The notes: generated by a model from the letters alone, not told the origin. A stretch of 64,000 nt of DNA from Streptomyces sp. DSM 15324 (GCF_001514285.1 NZ_KQ949024.1:586700-650699), one strand, 5' to 3'. Positions 41,230 through 50,819 are shown, counted from the stretch's first letter. Numbers and translations: made by a program.

Positions 41230-42588
41230 CTACGGGGCGGCGACCGCTGTCGGCAGTGCGGCGTAGAGGTGCCGGCGGAGCGTGTCCAGCAGCGCCCCGA
41301 AAGCCTCCTGCGCGAGGTCGTCCGAGGCCCCGGACCGCTCCCAGACCAGGCGCACCAGGAGGTCGTCGCCGTACGAGGCGGCCACCCCCACCGGTGCCGC
41401 GTAGCGCAGCGGCGCGGCGACATGGGTCTCGCGCCCGGTCTCCCCGGCCAGGCGCAGCGCCGACCGGCGGCCGAGGTCCTCGAAGGTGAGGATCCCGTCC
41501 AGCGTTCCCGGCCAGTTCCCCCCGGTGAGCCGGACGGCGCGCACCACTTCGTCGTAGGGGGTGCCGGCGTGGTCCAGGTCGTCCCACCAGGCGGCCGCGG
41601 TGTCCTCGATCCGCGCGGGCCCTGAGGCGGCGGGGTGGACCAGCGTGTTGATGAAGCAGCCCATGACGTCCGGTTGCGCCGGGGGCCGGCCGCCCCAGGG
41701 GTAGCCCAGAGCGGGCGTCCCAGCGCCGGCGGACCAGGTGCGCAGGGCGGCCGTCCCGGCGTCGAGCAGGGCGGGGAAGAGGACGCCACGACTTCTCGGG
41801 GGTACGGCGGGCAGCACATGGCTGAGCATGCCCTTCTCCGGGCTCCTGTCGTCCTGGGCGTCCTGGGCCTCCTGGGCCTGCGCGGGGTCGGCGACCGGTC
41901 CGCTCAGGCCGCTCAGCCGCTCGCCCCAGTAGGTCAGGGACGCCTCCGTGGACGCGGCGCGCTCGGCCCGCAGCTGACTCTCCACCGCCTCCCGGTAGAC
42001 GGCGCCGTCCTCGGCTTCGTACTCGGCGCCGTACTCGGCCCCGTGGCGCGGCCCGTCGCCGTTGTCCGTGTCCTCGTAGGCCCGGGAGATCCCGGAGACG
42101 ACGGCGCCCAGCGACTGTTCGTCACAGGCCAGATGGTCGAGCACCACGGCCAGGGTCTCCTGTTCCTCCTCAGGGCCGCACGCCAGCAGCAGTCGCAGGG
42201 CCGGGCCGTACGTCTGCGCGGTGCCCAGCTCCGCGCGCAGGGCGTCCTGCGCCGCCCCGGACGGTACCGGCACGCGTCGGACGTCGACGGAGGGCTCACC
42301 GGCCCGGAGCACGGGAACGCCCTTGAGGAGGCCCACCCGGCCGCGGAGGACGGTGTGCCGCCCGGCGAAGCCGACCGCCGCCCGCCGCAGGCGCGACAGG
42401 TCGACCGCGCCCCGCGGGAAGTGGAAGAACAACGGGGCGAGATCCGGACGGCCCAGCGGGTCGAGGGCGCGCGCGAGCAGGAACCGGCGCTGCGCCCCGG
42501 TGAGCGGCAGGACGGCGGTGGGATCGGCCGTCGTCCCCACGACGGCCCGGTACCGCGTCAGATAGCTGTCGGTGATGCTGAGGCTCAC
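41230..42588 (-). CDS. Stand-alone condensation-like domain with altered motif
   Basis: This 452-residue protein starts at GTG 42588, overlapping the MFS stop (GTGA). It aligns with NRPS condensation domains: LPLTGAQRRFLLARALDPLG near 28, and VMGCFINTLVHPA in the C-terminal half. The active-site motif HHxxxDG reads DHLACDE near residue 150: the second His and the Asp remain, the first His and Gly do not. It has no carrier or adenylation domain. It may condense with a free amine (such as an amino-cyclitol) to release the chain, or be inactive. An acidic repeat AEYGAEYEAEDGA sits in a loop. Confidence 0.75.
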   Translation of the reverse strand: MSLSITDSYLTRYRAVVGTTADPTAVLPLTGAQRRFLLARALDPLGRPDLAPLFFHFPRGAVDLSRLRRAAVGFAGRHTVLRGRVGLLKGVPVLRAGEPSVDVRRVPVPSGAAQDALRAELGTAQTYGPALRLLLACGPEEEQETLAVVLDHLACDEQSLGAVVSGISRAYEDTDNGDGPRHGAEYGAEYEAEDGAVYREAVESQLRAERAASTEASLTYWGERLSGLSGPVADPAQAQEAQDAQDDRSPEKGMLSHVLPAVPPRSRGVLFPALLDAGTAALRTWSAGAGTPALGYPWGGRPPAQPDVMGCFINTLVHPAASGPARIEDTAAAWWDDLDHAGTPYDEVVRAVRLTGGNWPGTLDGILTFEDLGRRSALRLAGETGRETHVAAPLRYAAPVGVAASYGDDLLVRLVWERSGASDDLAQEAFGALLDTLRRHLYAALPTAVAAP

Positions 42589-43892
42589 GTGGAACGGGCC
42601 TTTCCGTGATCGGGTTCGCCTGCCACGGGCGTGGCCTCGTCCGGCGGCCTCTTCGACCGCTTGCGCAGCGGGGACGACAGCAACAGAAGCGGCAGGCAGA
42701 GGAAACCGGCCGCGCAGCCCCAGAGTGCCGCCCTCGGCCCCGACGCGGAGGCGAGCGCTCCCCCGGCGAGTGCGCCCACCGGCATGGCGCACAGGGCCAC
42801 GAAGCGCATGGTGGCGTTCATACGGCCCAGCAGTCCGGGCGGGCAGACCGTCTGTCGGAAGGTGAGCTGCGCGACGTTGTACGTGACCGCGCCGAACCAG
42901 ACGACGGCGAGTCCGGTCGCGAACGTGTACGGAGCCGACGGGCCGGCGGACAGCGGCCACAGGACAGCGAACGGGGAGGTCACCGTGACGGACAGCAGGA
43001 TCAGCCGGACCTGGCCGAAGTACGAGGCCAGGCGCCCCGCGAGGAGCGCTCCGGCGAGCCCGCCGACGGCCGAGGCGGAGAGCACCAGCCCGATCTCCAG
43101 CGGCGACAGGCCGAGCACGCGGGTCCAGAAGGCGGTCTGCACGGCGAGGAGGAAGGAGGTGAAGAGGTTGGACACGCCGGTGGTGACGGCTATCGCCCGA
43201 AGCTCCGGGTGCCCGAAGACGACCCTGACCCCGGTGAGGACGTCCTTGCGGAGCGTGCGGTCCGCCGCCGGTTCGGGCGCTGCCTCGCGGAAGCGGATGC
43301 GCAGCAGCAGCACGGCGGAGAGGAGGTAGCTGATCGCATCCGTGATGAGGGCCAGCGGCGCGCCCATGGCCTGGACGAGTCCGCCGCCGATCCCCGGTCC
43401 CACGACCTCCGCGGACGACTGCACGGTGGCCACCGCCCCGTTGCCGGCGATCAGCCGGTCGCGGGGCAGCAGGCCGGGCAGGAACGACTGGCTGGCGACG
43501 TCGGAGAGGAGGGTCGCGGCTCCGGTCACCGCGGCGGCCAGGTACAGGTGCGCCAGTGTCAGCCGGTCCACGGCCGCCGCCACCGGCAGGGAGCCGATGG
43601 CGACGAACCGCAGCACGTCCGTCTGTACGAGCACCGGCAGCCGGCGCACCTTGTCCACCCACACGCCGGCCGGCAGACCGACGATCAGCATGGCGGCGGT
43701 CTCCACCGCCGTCAGGAGCCCGAGGTGGAAGGGGGAGGCGTCCAATTCCAGCGCGGCGACGAGCGGCAGGGCGAGGAGCGTGATCTGACTGCCGGTCTTG
43801 CTCGCCGCGTAGCCGATCAGGAAGAGCCGGAAGTCCCGATGGCCGGAGAGTGGGCCGCGCAGCAGGCGCCGCGCGGCGCGCACGGCCCTCAC
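42585..43892 (-). CDS. MFS exporter
   Basis: This 435-residue membrane protein starts at GTG 43892, overlapping the regulator stop (GTGA). About twelve hydrophobic segments are present. The entry region FRLFLIGYAASKTGSQITLL and the loop GVWVDKVRRLPVLVQTD are typical of the EntS/macrolide-efflux type MFS branch. Later segments include GAALVLSASAVGGLAGALLA-like sequence and FGAVTYNVAQLTFRQTVCPP. A second exporter beside the ABC pair; probably exports the final product. Confidence 0.88.
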   Translation of the reverse strand: MRAVRAARRLLRGPLSGHRDFRLFLIGYAASKTGSQITLLALPLVAALELDASPFHLGLLTAVETAAMLIVGLPAGVWVDKVRRLPVLVQTDVLRFVAIGSLPVAAAVDRLTLAHLYLAAAVTGAATLLSDVASQSFLPGLLPRDRLIAGNGAVATVQSSAEVVGPGIGGGLVQAMGAPLALITDAISYLLSAVLLLRIRFREAAPEPAADRTLRKDVLTGVRVVFGHPELRAIAVTTGVSNLFTSFLLAVQTAFWTRVLGLSPLEIGLVLSASAVGGLAGALLAGRLASYFGQVRLILLSVTVTSPFAVLWPLSAGPSAPYTFATGLAVVWFGAVTYNVAQLTFRQTVCPPGLLGRMNATMRFVALCAMPVGALAGGALASASGPRAALWGCAAGFLCLPLLLLSSPLRKRSKRPPDEATPVAGEPDHGKARST

Positions 43893-44671
43893 CCGGCGGC
43901 CGCGAGGGAGACGGGACGCGGACCCGCCGGATACGGGCCCCGCTCGTCCCGCAGCACCGTCTGCATCAGCTCGCGCAGTTCGTGTCCCGGTTCGATGCCG
44001 AGTTCCGCGACGAACAGGGAGCGCACGCGCCGGAAGGTCTCCAACGCCTCGACCCGGCGGCCGGAGCGGTGCAGGGCGAGCATGTACTGACCGATCAGCC
44101 TCTCCCGGAACGGGTGGCGGTCGACGAGCGGCCGCAGCCGCCCCGCCAGGGAGAGTGTCCGGCCCAGCGCGAGCTGGGCCTCCGCCAGGCCCTCCACGGC
44201 GGAGACCGCCATGTCCTCCAGCCAGGGCCCGTGCAACCGGTCGAGCGTCGGGGACTCCGTGCGGCAGACGAAGGGCTCGTGCCACAGGGCGAGTGCCGCG
44301 CGGTAGCGGACCTCGGCCGCCGCGTGGTCACCGACGGCCATCAGGGCGTGCGCCTGGTCGGTCTCGCGTCGGAAGACCTCCAGGTCGAGTTCGGACGGGC
44401 CGACGCGCAGGACGTAGCCGCCGGGTTCGGTCAGCAGGTCGGCTCCGGAGTCCCCCATGCGTTTGCGGAGCTGGTGCACGTAGAGCCGGACGAGGGCGTG
44501 GGCGCTCTGCGGCCGCTCGTGCTCCCACAACGCCTCCGCGATGTCGTCGACCGACTGGAACTCATTGGCGCCGAACAGCAGCGTGGCCAGCAGGATCCGG
44601 TGTTTCGCGCCGCCGATGTCGACCTTCCTGGGGCCGGACATCTCGACGCGCCCGAGCAGGCGATACTTCAC
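43889..44671 (-). CDS. SARP-type regulator (winged helix plus BTAD)
   Basis: This 260-residue protein starts at GTG 44671 (VKYRLLGRVEMSGP), 11 bp after the A-PCP stop. The OmpR-like DNA-binding domain includes KHRILLATLLFGANEFQSVD and HALVRLYVHQLRKRMGD. The BTAD follows with LWHEPFVCRTESPTLDRLHG and RHPFRERLIGQYMLALHRSG, ending ELGIEPGHELRELMQ. SARPs are pathway-specific activators of antibiotic clusters, and this one is embedded in the main synthetase operon. It is probably the cluster activator. No TTA codon was looked for systematically. Confidence 0.92.
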   Translation of the reverse strand: MKYRLLGRVEMSGPRKVDIGGAKHRILLATLLFGANEFQSVDDIAEALWEHERPQSAHALVRLYVHQLRKRMGDSGADLLTEPGGYVLRVGPSELDLEVFRRETDQAHALMAVGDHAAAEVRYRAALALWHEPFVCRTESPTLDRLHGPWLEDMAVSAVEGLAEAQLALGRTLSLAGRLRPLVDRHPFRERLIGQYMLALHRSGRRVEALETFRRVRSLFVAELGIEPGHELRELMQTVLRDERGPYPAGPRPVSLAAAG

Positions 44672-44682
44672 TGGAGGGCACC

Positions 44683-46485
44683 TCACTGCCGTGCCGCGCG
44701 GGTTCCGACCAGGTTCGCGATGCCCTGGAGATCGGGCTGCCGGAGCAGCTCGTGGGCCCGCAGCCGTACCTCGTAGCGCTGTTCCAGCGCGGCCAGCAGC
44801 CGGGCGCCGCCCAGCGAGTTGCCGCCCGCCGCCACGAAGTTGTCCTGGATCCCGATGCCGGAGTCCCCGAGGATCTCCCGGCACAGTCCCAGCACGTGTC
44901 CCTCGATCGGGGAGAGCTCGTCGCCCGCGTCGGCGGGCTGCTCCGCCGCGTGGGCGTGGCGGGCCAGCAGCGCCGCCCGGTCGATCTTGCCGTTGGCGTT
45001 CAGGGGAAACTCGTCGACCCGGTGGAAGGCGGTGGGGCAGGCCTGTTCGGGAATCCATGCGCGGGCGTGGCCGCGCAGTTCGGCGGGAGACGGCGGCTCG
45101 GCCCCCTCCTCGGTCTCGAGGAAGGCGACGAGCACCGCGCTGTCGCCGGCGTCCCGGTGCACGGCCACCACCGCGCGGCGGACGCGGGCGTCGCGTTCCA
45201 GCACCCGTTCCACCTCGGCGAGTTCCGTGCGGACACCGCCCACCTTGACCTGGTCGTCGAGGCGTCCGAGGAAGTCGAGCACGCCGTCGGGGCGCATCAC
45301 GACCTGGTCGCCGGTGCGGTAGACCCGGCCGGTGCCGGGCAGGGTGACGAACCGCTGGGCGGTCAGTTCCGGGTCGAAGTACCCGAGGGCGAGGCAGTGG
45401 CCGCCGATGCGCAGTTCGCCCGCGACGCCCCGGGGCACCGGCCGGCCCGCCTCGTCGGTGACGAGGACCGTGGCGCCCGGCAGGGGCAGACCGATGGCGG
45501 GGTCCCGGTCGGTGGTCGGTTCGGCCGGGTCGAGCGGGTGGACGGTGGTCACGACCGTGGCCTCGGCCGGACCGTAGGCGTTGTACACCTGGGCGGTCAC
45601 GTCCGGACCGGGCCCGCGGCGCAGCCGGTCGCCGCCGATGCCGAGGTGGCGCAGGGCGAGTCCGGCGGGCCAGGGCCGTTCGAGGACGGGTTCGGCCAGC
45701 GGGGTCGGCAGGAAGCCGACGGTGACCTGTGCGTCGCGCCACCAGTCGGTGAGCGTGCCGGTGTCCCAGCGGACCTCCACGGGGCTCACCGTCAGCGCGG
45801 CTCCGGACGTGAGTGTCGCCCACATCTCCAGCACGTGGGCGTCGAAGGCGACGCCCATCAGGAAGCTGTGGCGGTCGCCCGGTCCCAGCCCGGTCCGGTC
45901 GCGGTACCACTTCGCGAGGGAGCCGAGCGACTCCTTCCCCACCGCGACCGCCTTCGGTTCGCCCGTCGAACCGGAGGTGAGGACCGCGTAGTAGGTGCCC
46001 TCGGGGGTCGGGAAGGCGTCGTCGGCCGGGGTGAGGGGGGCCACGACCGCGTCGGTGCCGGGCACGGGCAGGCTCCGTGCCGGGGCCGACCGGTGCTCGG
46101 CCGGCAGACGTTCGGGGGCGGCGACGAGGCAGCGCAGGCGCAGGGTGCGGGCAGCCGTACGGATCCGCTGCTCGCCGGCGTCGGGTCCGAGCGGGAGGTA
46201 GACGGCGCCCAGCCGGGCCACCGCCAGCGCGACGGCGGCCAGCGCCACCGAGCGGTCCAGGCACACGCCCACGAGATCGCCCGGCCGGACGTGGTCGCCC
46301 AGGGCTTCGGCGGTCTCGTCGGCCAGGCGGTCGAGTTCGGCGTAGGTCGAGCGGTGTGCGCCGTCGATCACCGCGGGGGCGTCCGGGGTGCGCAGCGCCC
46401 AGTCACGGAAGTGTTCGTGCACCAGGTCGTCGCGCACCGCGTCGACGGTGAGGACGCTGTGCTGGGGGGAGGGGTTCACGGTCAT
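44683..46485 (-). CDS. NRPS A-PCP didomain
   Basis: This 600-residue protein starts at ATG 46485 with AGGAG upstream. The adenylation core has LTSGSTGEPKAVAVG, FDAHVLEMWA, NAYGPAEATVV, YRTGDQVV and NGKID. The carrier domain at about 525-595 has the phosphopantetheine Ser in FVAAGGNSLGGARLL. By alignment to GrsA the pocket reads approximately D-A-L-F-G-G-A-V-V-K, mostly apolar; substrate not assignable. There is no C domain. An acyl-CoA dehydrogenase gene lies 24 bp upstream, an arrangement reminiscent of enzymes that oxidise a PCP-bound amino acid, as in pyrrole-carboxylate pathways, though the code is not that of proline. Confidence 0.9.
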   Translation of the reverse strand: MTVNPSPQHSVLTVDAVRDDLVHEHFRDWALRTPDAPAVIDGAHRSTYAELDRLADETAEALGDHVRPGDLVGVCLDRSVALAAVALAVARLGAVYLPLGPDAGEQRIRTAARTLRLRCLVAAPERLPAEHRSAPARSLPVPGTDAVVAPLTPADDAFPTPEGTYYAVLTSGSTGEPKAVAVGKESLGSLAKWYRDRTGLGPGDRHSFLMGVAFDAHVLEMWATLTSGAALTVSPVEVRWDTGTLTDWWRDAQVTVGFLPTPLAEPVLERPWPAGLALRHLGIGGDRLRRGPGPDVTAQVYNAYGPAEATVVTTVHPLDPAEPTTDRDPAIGLPLPGATVLVTDEAGRPVPRGVAGELRIGGHCLALGYFDPELTAQRFVTLPGTGRVYRTGDQVVMRPDGVLDFLGRLDDQVKVGGVRTELAEVERVLERDARVRRAVVAVHRDAGDSAVLVAFLETEEGAEPPSPAELRGHARAWIPEQACPTAFHRVDEFPLNANGKIDRAALLARHAHAAEQPADAGDELSPIEGHVLGLCREILGDSGIGIQDNFVAAGGNSLGGARLLAALEQRYEVRLRAHELLRQPDLQGIANLVGTRAARQ

Positions 46486-46509
46486 GTCGTCTCCTGGCGA
46501 TCGGGCCGG

Positions 46510-47697
46510 TCAGTGCAGGCCCAGGGCCTTGGCGACGATCACCTTCTGGACCTCGGTGGTCCCCTCGATGATCGTCATCATGCGGACGTGGCGGTAAAGG
46601 AACTCCAGGGGGTGACCCCGCACCCAGCCGGTCGCCCCGTGGATCTGGAGCGAGCGGTCCACGACGCGCAGCGCGGTCTGGGAGGCCACCAGCTTGGCGA
46701 GAGCCGCGTTCTGCGGCGCCTCCTTGCCGCTGTCGAGGAGCCGGGCCGAGGCGAGGGTGAGCAGTTTGGCGGTCTCGACCTCGGCGTGGCTGCTCACCAG
46801 GTGTTCCTGGATGTGCTGGTAGCCGCCGATCCGCTCGCCGAACGCGGTCCGCGTGCGGGCGTACTCCACTCCCAGGCGCAGGGCGTGTTCGGCGATGCCG
46901 TTGCACTGGGCGGCCACGATCAGCCGGCCTCGGGACAGGCTGTCGATCGCGAGGGCCGTGGCCGCCCCGATGCCCGGCTCGCCGCCGATGACGGCCTCCG
47001 GGCCGACGCGGACGTCGTCGAAGAGCAGCTCGAACATGGGCTCGCCCGACATGCCCTCGTAGCGCTGTCCGATCCGCAGCCCCGGCCGGTCCATGGGGAC
47101 GACGAACGCCGTGGAGCCCGTGGCCCGGCCGTCCCCGAGGTCGGTGGCGGTGACGACGAGGGCGATGTCGGCCCGGTCGGCGTTGCTGACGAAGGTCTTG
47201 CGGCCGTTGATGACCCAGTCGTCCGCGTCCCGGGTGGCCACCGTGGTCAGCCGGAAGGCGTCCGACCCGGCGTGCGGTTCGGTCAGCGCGAGGCAGCGGA
47301 TGAGTTCGCCGCGGACCAGCGGTACGAGGTAGCGCTGGATCTGCTCGTCGGTGCCGTGCCGCAGGAGCGGGCTCGGGCCGTCGGAGCCGCCCAGCGCGTA
47401 GGGCGCCAGCGGGCAGCCGCTGCGGCCCGCGGCGTGGTGCAGCTGGACGACGGCGGTCAGCGGCATGTCGGAGCCGCCCAGCTCCTCCGGGTACTCGCCG
47501 GCGTAGAAGCCGAGCGCGGCGGAGCGTTTGCGTACGTAGGCCCGCAGGTCGGCGGGGGGCAGGTCGCCCGTCTCCGGCAGATCGGCGGACATCGGCTCCA
47601 GTTCGCGCCGGATGAAGGTCTCGAAGGAGCGCACCAGGTCCAGGTGGTCGTCCTCGAGGGCGCTGGAGGGAGCGGCGTCGTGCGCTGCGACGGTCAC
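46510..47697 (-). CDS. Acyl-CoA dehydrogenase-like flavoprotein 2
   Basis: This 395-residue protein starts at GTG 47697, overlapping the C-A-PCP stop (GTGA). Landmarks are RCLALTEPHAGSDAFRL, WVINGRKTFVSNAD, SRGRLIVAAQCNGIAEHALR, RTAFGERIGGYQHIQEHL and QIHGATGWVRG, with EGTTEVQ near the end. This last element often carries or adjoins the catalytic Glu/Asp region. It is sandwiched between two synthetase genes, so a carrier-bound aminoacyl substrate is the favoured guess. Confidence 0.9.
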   Translation of the reverse strand: MTVAAHDAAPSSALEDDHLDLVRSFETFIRRELEPMSADLPETGDLPPADLRAYVRKRSAALGFYAGEYPEELGGSDMPLTAVVQLHHAAGRSGCPLAPYALGGSDGPSPLLRHGTDEQIQRYLVPLVRGELIRCLALTEPHAGSDAFRLTTVATRDADDWVINGRKTFVSNADRADIALVVTATDLGDGRATGSTAFVVPMDRPGLRIGQRYEGMSGEPMFELLFDDVRVGPEAVIGGEPGIGAATALAIDSLSRGRLIVAAQCNGIAEHALRLGVEYARTRTAFGERIGGYQHIQEHLVSSHAEVETAKLLTLASARLLDSGKEAPQNAALAKLVASQTALRVVDRSLQIHGATGWVRGHPLEFLYRHVRMMTIIEGTTEVQKVIVAKALGLH

Positions 47698-50600
47698 GAC
47701 TGCCCCGCCGGCGCGCCGGTGGCGAGTTCCAGGACGCGTGCCTGGTCGGCCAGCACGGGGTGCTGGAAGAAGGTGCGCAGCGGGGGCCGTTTGTCCAGGT
47801 GGGGTTCCAGCCGGGCGGCGAGCTGAGCGGCGAGCAGGGAGTGGCCGCCGACCTCGAAGAAGTGCGAGTCGGGCGAGAAGCGCGCGTGGCCGAGGACTTC
47901 CTGCCAGGCTCGGGCGAGCAGGGCCTGTGCCGGGTCGGTGAAGTCGGCCGAGGTGTGCGCCCGCTTCGTCTCGGCCGTCTCCCGCTCCGCGGCGATGCGG
48001 GCGAGAGCGGCCCGGTCGGGCTTGCCGGACGTCATGCTCGGCATCTCGGTGACCGCGAACCACCTGCTGGGGAGGAGGGCGCTGGGCAGCGTACGGGTGA
48101 GCGCGGCGGTCAGTTCGGTGTGGTCGGGCTGTTCGGTGCCCTGGACGAAACCGATCAGGCGGGGGCCCTGTTCGCCGTCGGGGACGAGGACCACCGAGCA
48201 GGGCCGGCCGCCGAGTTCGGCGGCCGCGGCGGCCTCGATCTCCTCCAGTTCGATGCGGTGTCCGCGCAGCTTGATCTGGTTGTCCTGGCGACCGAGGAAG
48301 AAGAGCCGGCCGGCGCGGTCACGGTAGCCGCGGTCGCCGGTGAGGTAGACCCGCCGGCCGTCGAGGGCGGGCAGGTTCACGAACCGGGCCGCGGTGGTCT
48401 CGTCCTGGCCGAGGTAGCCCTCGGCCAGTGTCTGTCCGGCGATGGCGAGTTCGCCGACGGCACCGGCGGGCAGGGGTGTGCGCGTGTCGTCGAGGACGTG
48501 CACCTGTACGCCGGGCAGCTCGGTGCCGAGCGGGATGTCGCCGTCGGCGGCGAGGTCCCCTTCGGTGATCTCGTGGACCGTCGAGGAGACGGTGGCCTCG
48601 GTGACCCCGTAGGCGTTGAGGACGGTGGCGTCGGTGTCGGCGAGGACACCGCGCAGGACCCGGGCGGGCAGCCGCTCGCCGCCGAGCACGATGAGCCGGG
48701 GCGACCAGCGGCCGTCCCGCAGGGCTTCGCGCAGCGGCTCCTGGGAGGCCAGGAAGTAGTTGGTGGGGAGGTTGGCGACGGTGACGCCGCGCAGCGCAAG
48801 GACCGCGACGAGTTCGGGGCCGGTGGGTATCTCGCGCTGCGGGACCACCAGAGCGGCGCCGGCGGCCAGCGTGGGGAGCACCTCTTCGAGGGCGACGTCG
48901 AAGGAGGGCTGGGCGAACAGCAGCACCTTGTCGTGTGCGCCGAGCCCGTAGCGAGCGGTGATCGTGCCGACGTAGCCGGCCAGGGCGTCACGGCCGACCA
49001 CCACGGCCTTGGGTACGCCGGTGGAACCCGAGGTGTGGATGAGGTAGGCGGCGTCCTTCAGCGGCTCGGCGGGCGCGGCCTGCGGGAAGGCGGGCCCGTC
49101 CAGCAGGGCGGGGGTGCGGTCGGCGGGCAGGGCGAGGGAGCTCTCCCGGGTGGCGAGCACCAGGGCGGGGCGCAGCCGGTCCAGCAGGGTGCCGAGCCGG
49201 TGGGCGGGGTCCCGGGGGGACAGGGGCGCGTACACCGCGCCGGAGCGCAGGCAGGCGAGCAGGGCGACGACGCTGTCCACGCCCCGGGGCAGTACCGCGG
49301 CGACGGGTTGGCCGCTGGTGACGCCGGCCTCGCGCAGACGGGTCACGAGTGCGGAAACCCGCTGGTCGAGTTCGCCGTAGGTGAGGGTGCCGTTGCTGGT
49401 GATCAGCGCGGGCGAGGCGGGGTCGTGGGCGGTCAGCGGGTCGAGGACGCCCGCTTGCGGTGACGCGGTGAGCGGCGCGGGGGCCTGCGGGGCGGCCAGC
49501 GTGTGCAGGGCGGCGGCGGGTTCGGCGAGGTAGGCGCGCAGGAGGTCCAGGTACTGGTCCATCAGCAGGTCGACGGCCTCGCCGGGGAACAGGTCGGCGT
49601 CGTGGTCCCAGATCAGGGTCATTCCGGCGGGGCCGCTGCGGGCGCCGACGACACGCCGGGCGTCGGGCAGGAGCACCACGTCGAGGTCGAAGCGGGTGGT
49701 GCCCGTGTTGAATCCCTCGAAGAGGGAGACGTCCAGGCCGGGTGTGTCCAGCTGCGGCAGCGGCGCGTCGTGCGCGCTGAACATGACGTTGAACAGCGGG
49801 TTGTCCGCGCCGCTGGTGTGCAGCCCCAGTGTCCTGGTGAGTTCCTGCACGGGGATGTCCTGGTGCGGCAGGGCCCGCAGCAGCGCGTCGGTGACCTCGT
49901 CGACGGCCGTGACGCCGTCCGCCCCGGCCGGCAGGCTCACCCGCAGGGGGATCGTGTTCACGAACATGCCGATGGTGCGTTCGGACCCCGGTGGCCGGTT
50001 GCCGACGGCGGTGCCGATGACCATGTCGCGTTGTCCGCTGTACCGGCGCAGCAGTTCGCCGAAGAGCGTGAGGAGGGTGCTGAACGGGGTGTGGCCGCTG
50101 CCGCGGCAGTGCTCGCGCAGCCGCTCGGCGAGCTCGCCGTCGATGAGCTGTCGCACCTGGCGGCCTCGGTGCCGCCGCTGTGCGCCGGGGACGGTGAGTC
50201 CGGGCAGGGCGGTGCTCAGGGGGACGTCCCGGAGTTCTTTCAGCCAGTATTGCAGGCTGCTTTCCCTGACCTCGTCCTTTTCACTGGAGGAGGCTCGGAC
50301 GAATTCCTCGTAGGACCGCGTGGGGGCCAGTTCGAGAGGCTTTTTCTCCACGTTCGCGCGGTAGGCCGTGAACAGATCATGGAGAAGGATCGCGAAGGAT
50401 TTACCGTCGTGGGTCAGGTGGTGTTCCACCTGGATCAGACGGTGCAGTCCGCCGCCCATCTCGACCAGGTGCCAGCGGAGCATCGGCGCGTTCTCGGTAT
50501 CGATGGGCTCCTCGGCCTCCTGACGCAGGAGGGTGTGGAACGCCGCTTCCGGATCGGCCTCGCCGGAGAGGTCGGAGGCGCGCAGCCGGGGCTCGGCTCC

Positions 50601-50819
50601 GGCCCGGACCCGCTGGCCGGGAAGGGAGCCGGCCTGGGGCACCAGCTCCAGGCGCAGCCCGGGGTGATGGGCGATGACCTGGGCCAGGGCCGCCCGTAAG
50701 GCGGCGCTGTCGAGCGTGCCGCGCAGGTCGAGGACAGCGGTGAAGTTGTAGCTGCGACTCCCGGGAAGCAGCTGTTCGTGCAACCACACGATTTCTTGGG
50801 ACGTGGAGAGATTGAACAC
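47694..50819 (-). CDS. NRPS module C-A-PCP
   Basis: This 1041-residue protein starts at GTG 50819 (VFNLSTSQEIVWLHEQ), picked because GAGGAG lies 7 bp upstream. The C domain (1-430) has an intact motif VEHHLTHDGKS. The A domain (about 460-940) has IHTSGSTGVPKAVVVG, SFDVALEEVL, NAYGVTEATVS, LTGDRGYRD and SGKPD. The PCP (about 965-1035) has FFEVGGHSLLAAQLA. The estimated GrsA-aligned pocket is D-V-E-N-V-G-A-V-S-K. The Glu at the third position occurs in pockets for ornithine, lysine or other diamino acids, so a basic amino acid is a tentative prediction. Confidence 0.93.
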   Translation of the reverse strand: MFNLSTSQEIVWLHEQLLPGSRSYNFTAVLDLRGTLDSAALRAALAQVIAHHPGLRLELVPQAGSLPGQRVRAGAEPRLRASDLSGEADPEAAFHTLLRQEAEEPIDTENAPMLRWHLVEMGGGLHRLIQVEHHLTHDGKSFAILLHDLFTAYRANVEKKPLELAPTRSYEEFVRASSSEKDEVRESSLQYWLKELRDVPLSTALPGLTVPGAQRRHRGRQVRQLIDGELAERLREHCRGSGHTPFSTLLTLFGELLRRYSGQRDMVIGTAVGNRPPGSERTIGMFVNTIPLRVSLPAGADGVTAVDEVTDALLRALPHQDIPVQELTRTLGLHTSGADNPLFNVMFSAHDAPLPQLDTPGLDVSLFEGFNTGTTRFDLDVVLLPDARRVVGARSGPAGMTLIWDHDADLFPGEAVDLLMDQYLDLLRAYLAEPAAALHTLAAPQAPAPLTASPQAGVLDPLTAHDPASPALITSNGTLTYGELDQRVSALVTRLREAGVTSGQPVAAVLPRGVDSVVALLACLRSGAVYAPLSPRDPAHRLGTLLDRLRPALVLATRESSLALPADRTPALLDGPAFPQAAPAEPLKDAAYLIHTSGSTGVPKAVVVGRDALAGYVGTITARYGLGAHDKVLLFAQPSFDVALEEVLPTLAAGAALVVPQREIPTGPELVAVLALRGVTVANLPTNYFLASQEPLREALRDGRWSPRLIVLGGERLPARVLRGVLADTDATVLNAYGVTEATVSSTVHEITEGDLAADGDIPLGTELPGVQVHVLDDTRTPLPAGAVGELAIAGQTLAEGYLGQDETTAARFVNLPALDGRRVYLTGDRGYRDRAGRLFFLGRQDNQIKLRGHRIELEEIEAAAAAELGGRPCSVVLVPDGEQGPRLIGFVQGTEQPDHTELTAALTRTLPSALLPSRWFAVTEMPSMTSGKPDRAALARIAAERETAETKRAHTSADFTDPAQALLARAWQEVLGHARFSPDSHFFEVGGHSLLAAQLAARLEPHLDKRPPLRTFFQHPVLADQARVLELATGAPAGQS

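Noticed and set aside
44683..47697. Pyrrole-2-carboxylate starter unit (prolyl A-PCP-dehydrogenase)
   Set aside because: The A-domain pocket does not read like a proline code, so only the general on-carrier oxidation idea is kept.
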